Assembly: GCA_030762175.1 (NCBI GenBank)
Contig: CM060841.1
Coordinates: 12,250,501 to 12,314,500 of the forward strand
Source: Metallyticus violacea
Lineage: Eukaryota > Arthropoda > Insecta > Mantodea > Metallyticidae
Direction: 5' to 3'
Length of the DNA: 64,000 nucleotides
The notes below the pieces were generated by a model, which worked only from the letters and a program-made list of their open reading frames with translations, was not told the DNA's origin and did no database searches. The translations under genes and the position numbers were made by a program. The first letter of the stretch is position 1; every line of letters begins with the position of its first letter. Positions 33,311-45,290 of the stretch are shown here, piece by piece.

Positions 33311-34544
33311 CACCAGTGATGGCAAGCAATTTTAATGAATATTCTTTGATTCCAAATATTTTGACCACAAAAATCACAAAACTGAATGTGCTCAAGAGTT
33401 GTACAATCACTCATAGTTAGCACCATGTTGCAACTGTTGTTTTGCCATCCTAGACATACAATGTTTCATGTCAAATTTCATCAATTGTCATGGACTAATG
33501 CTGCCATATAATGCCATTTGCCTAACTCAAACATGTACTACCCAACATCAATTTGTAACTTCCCTTGTAGTTTGAACTAAAGTTTTTATGTACAAATGGA
33601 TTATTGCAGAGAAGTGGTAAGGCAATTCCCAAGAAAATATCCTGGCAATCATGTTTCAGGTACAGAAAGTGTTTGCCAACTTGTTGCTGACAATTTATTG
33701 CCAATGAGGAGCATCGTTTCCATCTCTTATAACACAGGTTAATGCATATCATTTTAATATAATCATTTTATGCTTTCAGTAAAAATATAAATTCCAAAAC
33801 AAAAATATTAATCATATGTTCACTACCTTCTTTTTTCCAATAAGCATCTGCACTCAGGTGGCCCATAACTCAAATAACTTCACTGTAATAAACATTCATA
33901 CTTTATTTTGCGTGGCTTGTATTTGTTCTTGATTTACCCATATAAAATTCAATTAAAAAAAATTAATGATAAAGAATAATGATTCTCTAAATGTTCCTTT
34001 CAATATTTTATACTCAATTCTTTTCACTTCATGTAAGAAATGTGAGAGATCACAATTCTTCACTACTGCCGTACACACAATATTACACTTGGTTTCTCTT
34101 TACTTAACAGTAACAGGTGCTTTTTACCATTCCTCACTCGGTGGGCATAGAACTGCTATAAATTAGTTCACTGTTCGAAGTAATCATTATTTATATGTTT
34201 AAAGAATCTAAAGACAATTTTTGTTTTCATTATGCTTATTAAATATGATACGTGACGTGCTGAGGCATCTGGAGTTCATGCAACACATTGGGACATAGGG
34301 CTAGGTGGGACGTTATTTCTCAGATTAACCATTAAAGCTTGCAATGAGCATGTGCAATTTGGTTAGTGCATTCCATTGTCAGTGGACCATGCTCAAAAAA
34401 AAGGACAGTTTTTTTTTCTCTCCCAGTTTGCAATTCTAGGTTATAACTTTGCATAATCCCAACAACTGCATTATGTTATGCCACATACTCAAGAAGCCTC
34501 ACTTTTGGACCTAACATCTTCAGTCAAGGCAATATGGAGGGATA
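33311..34544. other. First caz intron, nothing recognised
   Basis: No further polymerase or viral reading frames upstream of the polymerase fragment could be identified; short chance frames only. Confidence 0.5.
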
Positions 34545-34546
34545 TA

Positions 34547-35926
34547 TAAGGGTAAATCAAAATCTTTATTTTTTTCCAACCAAAATATGATTTAGAAAGA
34601 GAGATAGACCTGCAACCTGCAACAAGTTGTCATGGCCCAGCATTAGCTACTCTACGGTACGTTGCTGTCAGATGAGCAGGAAAGTGTTACTCATTTTCTA
34701 TGTAGCAACAGACAAATGCTCATCTAGGTCCATAGAGAAATGCAGCCAACATATGGGACAAGTGTCTTACTTTGAGAAGTGTATGATGGTAGTGTTGAGA
34801 GTTTAACAATTGCCGAGAAGACCTAACGACAATGAACCACCGGGGCGGTCTTGCTCACATGGAAAAACAATGCCTGCACGAATCCAATGGTGAAAGTGGA
34901 TGAGCACGTGCAGCTGAAGGTCATTTCCACAGAGCATGGTATTTCATATTACAGTGCCTACAATCATTCACAATTCCTAGGGGTATTGCACGGTTTTATT
35001 TCAGTGGATGATTTTGAATGACCTGAAAAAGGGTGTATTTATGGGAATACTAACTTCTAACTAACATTTACCAAATATCAGTCACCATCTCGTATATTTC
35101 TAACATCAAAGATATTAATAGTGCAGAACATGGAAAACAATAATATATGCAAAAAAACATGAATCCAACATACTTTACAGAAAATGCAAATATTGAATGG
35201 ATGCTTTCTTAGCTGGTGATAGGAATGGACCCTCAGTTGTTAACAAAGAGAATGTCGAGATCACTGTGTGACCGAGTCAAACTAACACTCTTTTGCTCCA
35301 TTTACTTGTTTCAATTTACAGGACTGGTAGGGTTCGTGAAACCCACCCTACATATTTAAACAAGTAATTGGAGCATGAGTGTTCGTTCAACTCAATTACA
35401 CAATGATCTTAATACATGATTATTTTCACTGTGCAATGTTCCAATTAACAATTTTAGTTGAAGAGAATGTCATTAACACATTGCAGCATTTCTCCAAAGA
35501 GGGTAAAGGCTCCTGGATCTCAGTGCCAAGAGATGAAACATGGGTTTTGAATTCCACTACAAAAAAAGCAGCAGAGCATAGTGTGGAAACATCCATGTAT
35601 GTTTGTCAAGAGAAATTTCATCAAATGCCATCAATCAGGAAGTTAATAGTCTTCTATATTTGCCAAGGGCCAACCCTGTTGGATTTCATACAAGGTGACA
35701 CAATCAGCTGAGAGATATTGTGGCACACACTCTGCAAACTGCCATCAACCGGTCAACAATGAGGTCTCCAAATCAGTGGAGTGATGCGACAAATGCCTGA
35801 ACCACTGTGGTGACTACATGGAAGAGTAGTCAAAGATATTTGGGACTATTCCTATATTTTGAATTCCGTGATGTGCACTGTTTGGCTGAATAAAAATTGG
35901 GGAAATGACTTTTTGATTTGCCCTTG
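34547..35926 (+). mobile_element. Mariner element with TIRs and TA duplication (degenerate)
   Basis: Ends match as inverted repeats: TAAGGGTAAATCAAAA at 34547 and the inverse of TTTTGATTTGCCCTTG at 35911-35926, each next to TA (34545-34546, 35927-35928). Translated pieces include the N-terminal GIS-Y-Y-S-A-Y-N region near 34940 and R-D-E-T-W-V-L-N, K-F-H-Q-M-P-S, Y-I-C-Q-G-P-T-L-L-D-F (35530-35690), matching GDETWV and the strand after it. A PLE-type fold-back of about 400 bp is inserted in the middle, and the second catalytic Asp region is lost. Size is 1.38 kb including the insertion. Confidence 0.82.
35255..35440. repeat. PLE-type fold-back inserted in a mariner element
   Basis: AACTAACACTCTTTTGCTCC and the inverse of GGAGCATGAGTGTTCG form arms; the tip has GGGTTCGTGAAACCC. 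The right side continues CAATGATCTTAATACATGATTATTTTCACTGTGCAATG, the 3' terminal phrase of the PLE family at 58.6 kb. It interrupts the transposase of the mariner at 34547-35926. Confidence 0.7.
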
Positions 35927-35928
35927 TA

Positions 35929-36096
35929 GTTCTGATTAAGTGCATAGTTTAAGTTAAAAGAAAAGCAGTTTAGGCAGAGTAAAGTTAAAGAAACACAGTT
36001 TAACTGTTTATTAACCCCCTTATGTTAGTGATTAGTATTTTTTTCCCACAGTAATTTACAGATGTCAAGTGACAGTCCTGCTATAAATGAGAATGG

Positions 36097-36127
<31 letters not shown>

Positions 36128-38348
36128 TGCAGAAGTGGCAAAAACAGCATTCAAGGAAGTGTTGCCAGCATACTCGCTTTAATAAAAGTGTGAACATTAG
36201 TTAAAAAATATACGGAAATCTAAAAACATAACCATGAGCAAACAAATACGTATGTAATAAAGAAATTTATGTACCAAAATAAATAATTCTTTATATCTAC
36301 TTCATTTGTTGCATATTCCATAAAATTTTAAACAAATTATATGCAACTAAACCTAAGCTCACTCTTTACCTAACCCAATACTTTTAACATCCCAGCAAAA
36401 TAACAAAGCCAAAGATTTTTTTATGTTGATCATGTAAGACTATCTGGGTACAGTGGTTAAATGAGGGCACCCACCTGAACTCCGTGATGCCTTCGCTAAA
36501 AAAGAGAGAAAAAGAGATCAGTGGAAGTTCCGAAATTAACATTTAAAAGTGTCACCAATACTATAATTTAATTAGTGTTACCAATTATTGTACACATTGG
36601 TGAGTCTCAAAATCAACAGAACAAAAATAAATATGAAAAAATGACAAAAATATACAATGTTAGAACATATGAAACTAATAATCATGGACTGGTTATCATG
36701 TGTTTCATATAATATATATAGGAATCATTAACTGTAATTATAAAACTTAACTAGCTTGTTGCTACTCTTATCTTTTTTGTATTCCAGTAAAAATTGAAAG
36801 AAACATGATATCCCCCCACCTAAACCTAACATTTGGGTTTATATTTTCCAGGTTTTCAAAAAGTTCAAAACTTAACCCTTAGGTTAGGTTTAGGTGCCTA
36901 TATGGCAATAACAGTCTTGTAGAACATCAAGCACTGACATTTTTGGCACCTGCTCTCATTCAACATCTGAGCATGCATATTAATGTTGGTCATATGTTAT
37001 ACTGGCAACACTTTTATGCAAAAATCCAAGATAGGGGATTAGATCAGTGGGACAATCATTTGACACCTGAGAGACTGCTGAGCTGTCACTTGACACTTCA
37101 TCCTGTAGTTGGCAATGCTCTTTTATTATCCAAGGCAGTGTTACGGATAGTCTACAGTTGTTGATATATGCCTATTATACCAGAGTCACCGAAACATTGC
37201 ATTTGACAGCATCATTTATGTAATATTGGCTACAGTTGCAATAGTTGACCCTGCGTAATGCCTTATACTGTAATTTCCAATTTTGCCCAGTAAATGTATA
37301 TCAAGTGTTCTTAATAATGAATTATAGCCACAATTGAATTGCTGCATAGCACTATAAGCTTATTACTCCATGAATCACTTTGCAAATTACCTCTTTTTGG
37401 GACCTTTTCTAATGCCTGCAAAATAACCAACTCAACTGACAGTAACTCAACAGCATACATATGATATAAATCTGCTCCACACACAATTAGAATAAATGGC
37501 AAAAGATCAGCTTTGACCTCACAAGACATATAAATGCTACTTTGTAATGTAATAGATAGCATTGCCAACTAAAAAGGTAGCTGTCAAGTGCACATTTTCA
37601 ATGGATTGGGTATATGAACCATTATGAACTTGTAGTTAAACTAGCAATAATGTGTTCAGAGGTCCTAGCGAAAATGAAATTGCAGATCTTTCATTCATGA
37701 TTTCGTACCTGTATGATCTTGGTGTATTGCTTGTTGATAAACACAACATACTAATATTGCTTTGTATGAGAAGAAATTGATAGTATTTTTTGTAAGATAT
37801 ATTATAAATTGTTTCAGGTTTAGTGATAACTTATAATTGATATTCAGATGCTTCTCATATATTGCAGGCTTAAAATAAAAGGAGGTAAATCACTTAAAGA
37901 AATTTAAAGACTTAACTTAAATTTCCTTATGAAATACAAAGATCTGTATCCGTAATTCAAAAGAAAACACAAAGTAGCCATTCCTGTTTAACAGTGTGTC
38001 ATATTTTTCTCCAACAAGTGTGTCTATTAGCAGATGCATGTTTAATTCCTTTTAAACAAACCTCATGAAGTCATGTTTATTTTCTCTATCTCCAACAAGT
38101 GTCAACAGATGCATATTTTCTGGGCTGCTCGACCATACGATGACAAATCATGTGTCGTCAGTCAGATCTATGGCCAATTCCAAAAAAATAAATAAATAAA
38201 TCACACCCCAATAAACAAACTTCAGTTTCATTACCTTTAAGTACTACTGTTTTCATGTTTAATTTCAGACCTTTTCAAGGCATTCAAATTAAAGTGTTAT
38301 TTGCGCCCGGAATTAGTTAAAACACACTTTTCAATATCACATCACCAC
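35929..38348. other. First caz intron, nothing recognised
   Basis: Holds a long A run (36100-36125) and two inverted CCTAAACCTAA/TTAGGTTTAGG words (about 36820 and 36885); no coding or repeat family recognised. Confidence 0.5.
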
Positions 38349-38440
38349 CATGGGTGACCGAGGTCATTAAGGTGCAGACTCATGAGCAGAAGATCTGGGG
38401 TTCAAATCCATCTAGTATTATTAAGATACTGACCATGAAA
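38349..38440 (+). repeat. SINE family B head, degenerate
   Basis: GGGTGACCGAGGTCATTAAG, then GTGCAGACTCATGAGCAGAAGATCTGGGGTTCAAATCC, is collinear with the head of the copy at 40926. The body beyond about 38440 is not recognisable. Confidence 0.6.
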
Positions 38441-40274
38441 TTGTAGACTATAAAAGAACTAATCATCACCAAAATAATGACATCAATCTCATTTTGGTTA
38501 ATGGAAACATTTAAACAATCTAGTATTCAAGCCTGAATCCCATGCATTGCATGCAATTGTGTCATGTAAGTGGTAACAAAAATTATTTATAGAAGCTAAA
38601 TTTATAAGTTCTTTTAATCAGTTACAATCATTACTTAAAGAATGGGTAATTACTGCCATGACATAATTACATTTCCCCTATTAGTCACCTTATTGTATAT
38701 TACTGTATTTTCAAAGCAAATGAATATAGTTTATACAGTAATCTAGATAATAGTGTAATATTTTTAGTTATAATGTAATATTTGTTATTCTTAGTTATAG
38801 TAAGTACTTAAGTACTGTAACAGAGCTATTTATAATAATAAGCTATCTGTAAACATTAACTGGTTTACAACATACATATTGGACTTCTTTCCATTATAGT
38901 GTTTACCTTTCATGAAAACCTCACCACAGTGATAATGTTCAAATAAACAGTGATTGATATTTAGAACAAAACAGAGGGGCGACTTGTACCAAATCTACAT
39001 ATTCAGTCCCACATGGTCACCTTGCATTGTCATTGGCAGAAAATACTCCACAATTCGTGAATAATTGTTACGAATTTGTCACTGTATTGTGAGCTCTACA
39101 TAGGGTGTTTTGATGGCTCTTACTGCAGCAGAATGTGCTAGAAGATATTGGGAGGAGGGGGAAGTACTACAGTTACAAGGAAAAACTTGAAAGACAAAAG
39201 AAACAAAAAAATGAGCTCTTCTCAATTGAGATCACAGGATGAGAAAATTAAATCTTACATGAAAAACACCCTGAACTGAAGAAGAATAAGTGTACAACAG
39301 AGTGAAGGAGCTGTACCAACTTCAAGCACTCAAAACTCAATTAATAAAAGCATCTACATATAACTGTAAACAAACACTTGGAAAAGCATTGAGATGTGTT
39401 TTGAAAATGTTGCCTTGAAGTCCCCAAAAAGAGTGGGAAGTTGTTTCAAAGTTAATCTAAGAGTTGGGGATTCACCCATCCAATATGAATAAGGAACTCC
39501 GTGAAAAACGAACCACACTGCTGCAGAAGAAATCAAAGAATTTCACGGAGATGATATGAGTTGGCAGTATCCCAGGACTAAAGTCTTCATCTCCATTAGG
39601 GATAGTTCAGGATCGAAAACAAAAATTCAGAAATGACTAATGTCCATCATTATGTAGGAGGCATAAAAAATCTTGGAAGAACATCCCATGTGTGTGATAG
39701 GGTTCATCTTTCTGTGCACTGCACTCTAAGAAACAAGACCCTCAGAAGTGTGTGTTGTGCTGGCAACATGATAATTTTAGACTTTAAATAAGTGAGGTCT
39801 CAATATCCCAATTATATTTTCCAAACTAACGAAGTTTTAGCATGTGATGACAACAATGAGCAATGCATGACCGGCAACTGTCAAATTTGTTTCAAGAGAA
39901 TTGATAAATTTTAATCATCAGAAAGGTGATAAAATTTATTGGTACAGGCGGCAGGCTGACTGAAACCCCACGTGCTGCATTCAGGAAACAAACTATTCAA
40001 GATTGTTATGAGAAACTGCTGGGTCATGCTCTTCATTTTTAAAACACACTTATATAAAATGAATGCAAAATACTTTGGGAAATTGAAGAAGTCACCATCA
40101 ATTGTTTTGCAAGTTGACTTTGCAGATAATTTCACCATTCTGCCACAAAATGAAATTCAAAGTGGCCATTGGTACCACAATGAGTTACCATTTTTATAGG
40201 TATTGCATGGTTCAAGGGAGATTTGCAATTATCCTATGCATTACTATCAGACCATATGGAACATGATAAGTGCG

Positions 40275-40573
40275 ATTTTTTTTGATTAGGTTTATTTACA
40301 GACGCTCTCTAACATATCAGGTCATCAGCACCCCATTCAACTTAGGGCATGAAATGGCCAACAAATTTTGCTCAGAGGCCTCTTTTTTCAGGCTTGATGT
40401 TTTTTATCGCGCCGTAAATGTATGACACGGGACCCACAGCTCTACTTCCCTTCCAAAGGAAGCCACACTTAGGATTTTACACCCGAAAAAATCCATTAAT
40501 CCTGGACGAGATCGAACCCGCGATCTTGGGTTTATGAGGCAAGTATGGTAACCACTACATGAGCAGGACCGAC
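40275..40573 (-). repeat. tRNA-derived SINE (family A), full length
   Basis: Complete minus-strand copy with head, box B (GGGTTCGATCTCGTCC), body and tail. GATAAGT occurs on both sides (40265-40271 and 40577-40583) and is the likely target-site duplication. It splits the degraded 'HGKG'-family coding region at 39.1-41.5 kb. Confidence 0.9.
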
Positions 40574-40925
40574 TTCGATAAGTATGCTGCATATACTTTC
40601 AACAGCAATATCATCCAAGATATTTAAGAAAGACATCCTAACATCAAGAACATCATATTTTCTGATGGTGCTGCTAACCAGTTCAAACAACGTTTTATGT
40701 TTACCAACATCATGTTCTACAGAGAAGACCTCAATGTAATTGTGATATGTAACTTCTTTGCTTCAGGTCATGGAAAGGATGCAGTTGATAGTGTCGGTGG
40801 AACTATAAAGAGTAATTTGAACATTGCCTTGCATAAAAAATGAGATATATGTATCGATATTATGTGGCTGCATTGGCAATAGAAAATTTGGCTAAGATTG
40901 TAGTACAGTTCGTTTCCATCATCAC

Positions 40926-41113
40926 TGCCACAGTTGGCCAAGGTCGTCAAGGTGCTGGCTCGTGAGAGGAAGGTCTGGTGTTCAAATCCCAGCAAGACTG
41001 TCCTCTCTGATGGCGGTTTTTTCCAGGTTTTCCTCAGTCCTAATAAATTGCAAATGCAGGGATGTACCGTAACCTTAGGCCTGGAACTCTTCCTTACTTA
41101 AAAAAAAAAAAAA
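40926..41113 (+). repeat. Second tRNA-derived SINE (family B)
   Basis: Head CAGTTGGCCAAGGTCGTCAA with GGTGCTGGCTCGTGAG resembles the long-variable-arm tRNAs (Ser/Leu type), box B is GGTGTTCAAATCCC, and the element ends in a poly-A run. It lies in the degraded 'HGKG' coding region. A second, more degraded head is at 38349-38440. Confidence 0.7.
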
Positions 41114-41460
41114 TACTCCTTTTCCAATTAATCATTTCATTTCATGTGTCATCAGTGTCCACCACCTGTGATGCCTCAGTAGAACAGCCATTTAACACTA
41201 TTAAAAAAAATTTCCCAGCTTCAAAATTCAAAAACATATATTTCAAGTTGGCGACTTTGTGCCCAGGAAATACGCTAGTAAGAACAACCAAGTATTACCT
41301 GTACCTTATTGATAGTGTGACAGCTACAATGTGATTATCTTTAAGAAATATGACAATGAAGTAAATTGTTTAGTGAGCCCCCTAAGATTGTTTTATGCAG
41401 TGCAAAGATGTACCTATTCCAGAAATTCAGTAGTAATAATCATTCAGCATACAACTGACT

Positions 41461-43553
41461 AGATGATGAAAGATTATTTTTCATCCATTATCACACAGTG
41501 CTTAACCATGTGTCTTACCAGTAAAGTGTAATGCAATGTTCAGAAATGCAATTACAACACAGCATTATGTAATTACATCATAAGTTTATACATTTTTATG
41601 CGAAGGACATTCAACACAGAAATTTCAAATTTGTAACAAAACATTTCTTAAACCTTTTAACATCATATATTACAGTCATAAAAAATATCACTATGGTTCA
41701 CAGAACTTTTAATCCATGTAATTTCATGCAAAGTACAATCTGCTTAAATTACCTCAAAGCAGATTCTATAACAATACAATTAATGACTTAGAGAAAAAAC
41801 CAATTTGTTAATTTTCATATTTTTTAAAATTATTTGGTATAAGTTTCATTTATATATTTAGTTCACCTTACTCTATATTATGAACAAGTAAATATAAAAA
41901 TGTGTACAAATGTAATTACACCACACTTGGAATTGGCGCTATATATCATGGGAAAATTATTGTATCTGTCCATACTAAACTTTCTTACTATTTAAGCTGA
42001 ACTCACCCTATCTACATTCTACAGCATTACTGGGGTACTTAAAACATAATATATGGTTTAAATGTTTCTAAGAAAAATGGGTTACGTGTGACCATGTCTC
42101 AAAATTGTAACCCATAAGTTACATTTAAATTAGCCAGTTGTACTAGCCCCCATAATCTATTTGCAAACCATCATTATGAGATCAATTTCATTAATTAGGT
42201 TTTCTTCAACCTTAGGCCCTTCCATTAAAGGTTTCACATTGATAACCAAACCAGAGTATATGAAAATACCTAGATATGATACTCAGAAATATCAATTTTG
42301 GGAGGAGGAAGGGGAGGGGGGAAATCATATGGGTTTAGATACATTTTACAATTTAGGGCAAAACTTAAGCATGGGTGCCCCAAATTTTAAAGTTAGTTTT
42401 AAACTTACTTTGAATATCAAGGAAGTGAATAAAAACATTATATGTTAATCCATTAAAAGCTGGTATCCCTTGCTTACCCATCCCAAAAAGTCGTATTTTA
42501 TAGCTGAAATTGTACCAAGGACAAAATGACAACTAATTTGCTGGTTGTACAAACAGCATGAAATGCTCTAAATGAACAAAAAACCAGTCACATTAATTGA
42601 GATTCAAATGTTGCCGGTAGACATAGACCATGAGACACTACAGGAACAATTAATATATACTAATGATTGTGCAATAAAATACATTTCACAGCACTGCACA
42701 GAAGTAGGGAAAAGTTCAATATGGCCATTTCTTGAACTAAACTTTAGTAAATGCCTAACCAGACCCTAACTTAAGTGAATATTCATTTTACAGGGATCCT
42801 TCTGAAACTTACACCTAACTTATTGGCTAAAATATTAAGATCATAATTGTGTCAAACTAATACTTTTTTTAAGTAAGTGGAGCAAAAGAGTGTTAGTTCG
42901 ACTCAGTTATACAATGATCTTAATATAGATTGAAACCCATAAGTTAGATTTACTCTAAGAGTGGTATTAGCAGACTCAATAGTCCACACATCTATTTTTA
43001 CAATGTAAATTTTGCTAATTAATAATGCAACATCTAAAATAGAGGAGAAATTGCTTTATGATTGATTCTTGGTCTGCGTTTATACCAGTGAAAAGCTCAA
43101 TCATATCGCTGACCAAATGGGTAACATACACATTACCAGAGGCATGACATCAGCAATGCAAATAGTAATACTAATCACTAATTATGCATTTCTCCTCAAG
43201 AATTCCTTCAACAAAATGAAAATGCAGAGAGCTTGTTTCTCTCGCACCCATATCTGACAAGAGTGAAGTAGAATGCAAATATTGAGTGATGCCATTTTGC
43301 AAAATCATAGACATCATCACAACACTCACTCAGTGCTTACTTACAGCTATGTGAAAGTTTATTAATATTATTGTTTGGATACTCCATCCAGGAAGTCATT
43401 TTTGCACCTCTTTTGAATATAACCTTACATGAACTTAAACTCTGATGCAATTCTTGCAGTAGCCACTGGAGTCAAAATACAAGCTACTTTCATTATATAC
43501 CAGAAGTGAAATGAAGCAGAATATTAGAAAGCACCATAATGCAACACACAACA
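41461..43553. other. First caz intron, mostly featureless
   Basis: Only the small fold-back at 42838-42925 is recognised. Confidence 0.5.
42838..42925. repeat. Short PLE-type fold-back
   Basis: AAGATCATAATTGTGTCAAA and the inverse of the GTGTTAGTTCGACTC through ATACAATGATCTT block form a hairpin around AAGTAAGTGGAGCAAAAG. Same terminal family as the copies at 2.2, 35.3 and 58.6 kb. Confidence 0.65.
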
Positions 43554-44290
43554 GTAATTTTTGAGAATAGGGCACCCCACTGATTTATTTCATATTTTCC
43601 ATGATGCAAGAGGGTTGCATATTGGTTTGTGGTAATGAAATTGTTGGAATCAAACAAGAGTATATGTTTATGTAACACGGAATTGAAAACAGGAGAGAAA
43701 TATCACATACATATGTATGTAATAAATATTTTCTGCAGTTTTTTTTAATCAGGCATTTTGCTTTGTGTATAAGGTAATTATACTGTTACATATGCGCACA
43801 TTTTGCAAATTGTCTTTTACGCTTTTAAAATGCATGTAAATCTGCAATTTCATCAATTACAAGATATGATCTTTTCAACCATGAAAGATGCAGGAACTAT
43901 GCAAGTAGGGCGGAAAAAATTTAACCCCAACTTATGGACATTAAGTGTAATGGAAGCACAATTAATTGGTTCCAGTGGCCCTACAGGTTGGGGAACTTGA
44001 TTCCATTTGGGTATTGGGAGTAGCTGGCAGCCAGAAACAAACCATCTGGAACTTTAGGAACCACCAATACATCACAAAAAAGCACTATTAATTCCACAGT
44101 GCTTGTGTATTTTTATAACTGCATGTGTTTGTGATTATCATGCTTTTATATGTATGCGACTACTCGGTAACATTTCCGTTATGCCACTTTTGCTGTATAA
44201 TGAATAAAATTTGTGTTTCTGCACACCCTCTAGGGTTAATTGTGGCAAGCGTAAAACAAGTGAGTGGGGTGCCCTATTCTCAAAGATTAC
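43554..44290. mobile_element. Non-autonomous TIR DNA element, copy 1
   Basis: The ends are inverted repeats of about 28 bp: GTAATTTTTGAGAATAGGGC with ACCCCACT at the left, and the inverse at the right (AGTGGGGTGCCCTATTCTCA with AAGATTAC). There is no coding frame inside. A related copy follows at 44511. No clear target duplication; superfamily not determined. Confidence 0.85.
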
Positions 44291-44510
44291 CTATATAACT
44301 GGTGCTGCAATTGCGATGCATTGCTGCAAACCCCTATTAAAACACAACAAAACAAACTGGAAGTGAATAAATTGTGGGTAACACGGAACTTTTGTGATAT
44401 ATTTGGTGATATTGCAGTGAATAGCTACAGATGTTCTTGACGGTAGTCCTTAAAGCAACAAACTGATTTAACTCAAGCAGTTTAATCTTACAAACTGTCT
44501 TGCAACATTA

Positions 44511-45290
44511 GTAATCTTTGAGAATAGGTCCTTTGCCTTATATTTCCCATGATGCACAATGTTTGCATGTGGGTTTGTAGGAGTGAAATTGCTGGAGTCA
44601 AATGAGAGTATTTGTTCACGTAATAGAAAATTGAAAAAAGGCAGGAAATGTCACATATATATACTATAATTATATAATGAGTGATATAGTTTCTGTAGCT
44701 TTTATTTTTCAGGCCTTTTTCTTGTGTGTAAGCTAATTATATGCACTATTACATGTGTAGATATTTTGCAAATTGTCCTTTGTTTTTAAATGCATGTAAA
44801 TCTGCAATTTCGTCAATTACAGGATATAATGTTCATTTCAACTGCAGAAGATGCAGGAGGTAGGCAAGTAGTGTGGAAAAAATTGAAACCCAAATTATGG
44901 ACAGAAGTATAAAGGAAGCATAATTAATTTGTTCCAACTGGCTCTGCAGGTTGGGGAACATGATTCCATTTGGGTGTTTGGAGTAGCTGACAGCCAGAAA
45001 AACAATTGAACAAGGAAACCTGTACCTTTTCAATGCAATTGCAGCAGCAACCAACAGCCTTGAGGAACCACCATTACATCACAAAAGAGCATTCAGCCCA
45101 CAGTGTATGCACTTTCAGTGCTTATGTATTTGTGCGGCTGCCCAATAACATTTTCCCAATGCCATTTCCATTGTATAATGAAAAAAGTCCCATTTTGACC
45201 CATGTTCTCCATGTGTGACCTGCACACTCCTTAAGTGTTAACTCTGATAATCAAACCAAATGAGTGGGGTATCCTATTCTCAAAGATTAC
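44511..45290. mobile_element. Non-autonomous TIR DNA element, copy 2
   Basis: Same family and orientation as copy 1. GTAATCTTTGAGAATAGG is at the left and the inverse of GAGTGGGGTATCCTATTCTC with AAAGATTAC at the right. Internal blocks shared with copy 1 include GTCAATTACAGGATATAATG-like and CTTTTTCTTGTGTGTAAGC-like segments. It lies 50 bases from the rejected start exon at 45339. Confidence 0.85.

Larger units (their letters stand above)
39105..41460 (+). pseudogene. Degraded gene of an uncharacterised multicopy 'HGKG' family
   Basis: Plus-strand pieces in order: TAAECARRYWEEG (39120), T-L-G-K-A-L-R-C-V-L-K-M-L-P (39370), Q-V-D-F-A-D-N-F-T-I-L-P-Q-N-E-I-Q-S (40110), N-I-I-F-S-D-G-A-A-N-Q-F-K-Q-R (40640), N-F-F-A-S-G-H-G-K-D-A-V-D-S-V-G-G-T-I-K (40750). 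I recognise this series (AAERxxRYRE start, DFSENxxxxxxxEIQSxHW, FFSDGxxxQF, NFFxxSHGKGxxDGxGGxxK) from large uncharacterised protein families in aphids, fish and cnidarians that behave like transposon genes; no biochemical function is known to me. Stops and frameshifts abound. A family-A SINE (40275-40573) and a family-B SINE (40926-41113) are inserted. Confidence 0.65.

Noticed and set aside
36477..36500. Possible 21-nt microexon on the minus strand (TTTTTAG before, GTGGGT after)
   Set aside because: No frame or domain support, and such chance acceptor-donor pairs are expected in this much intron.
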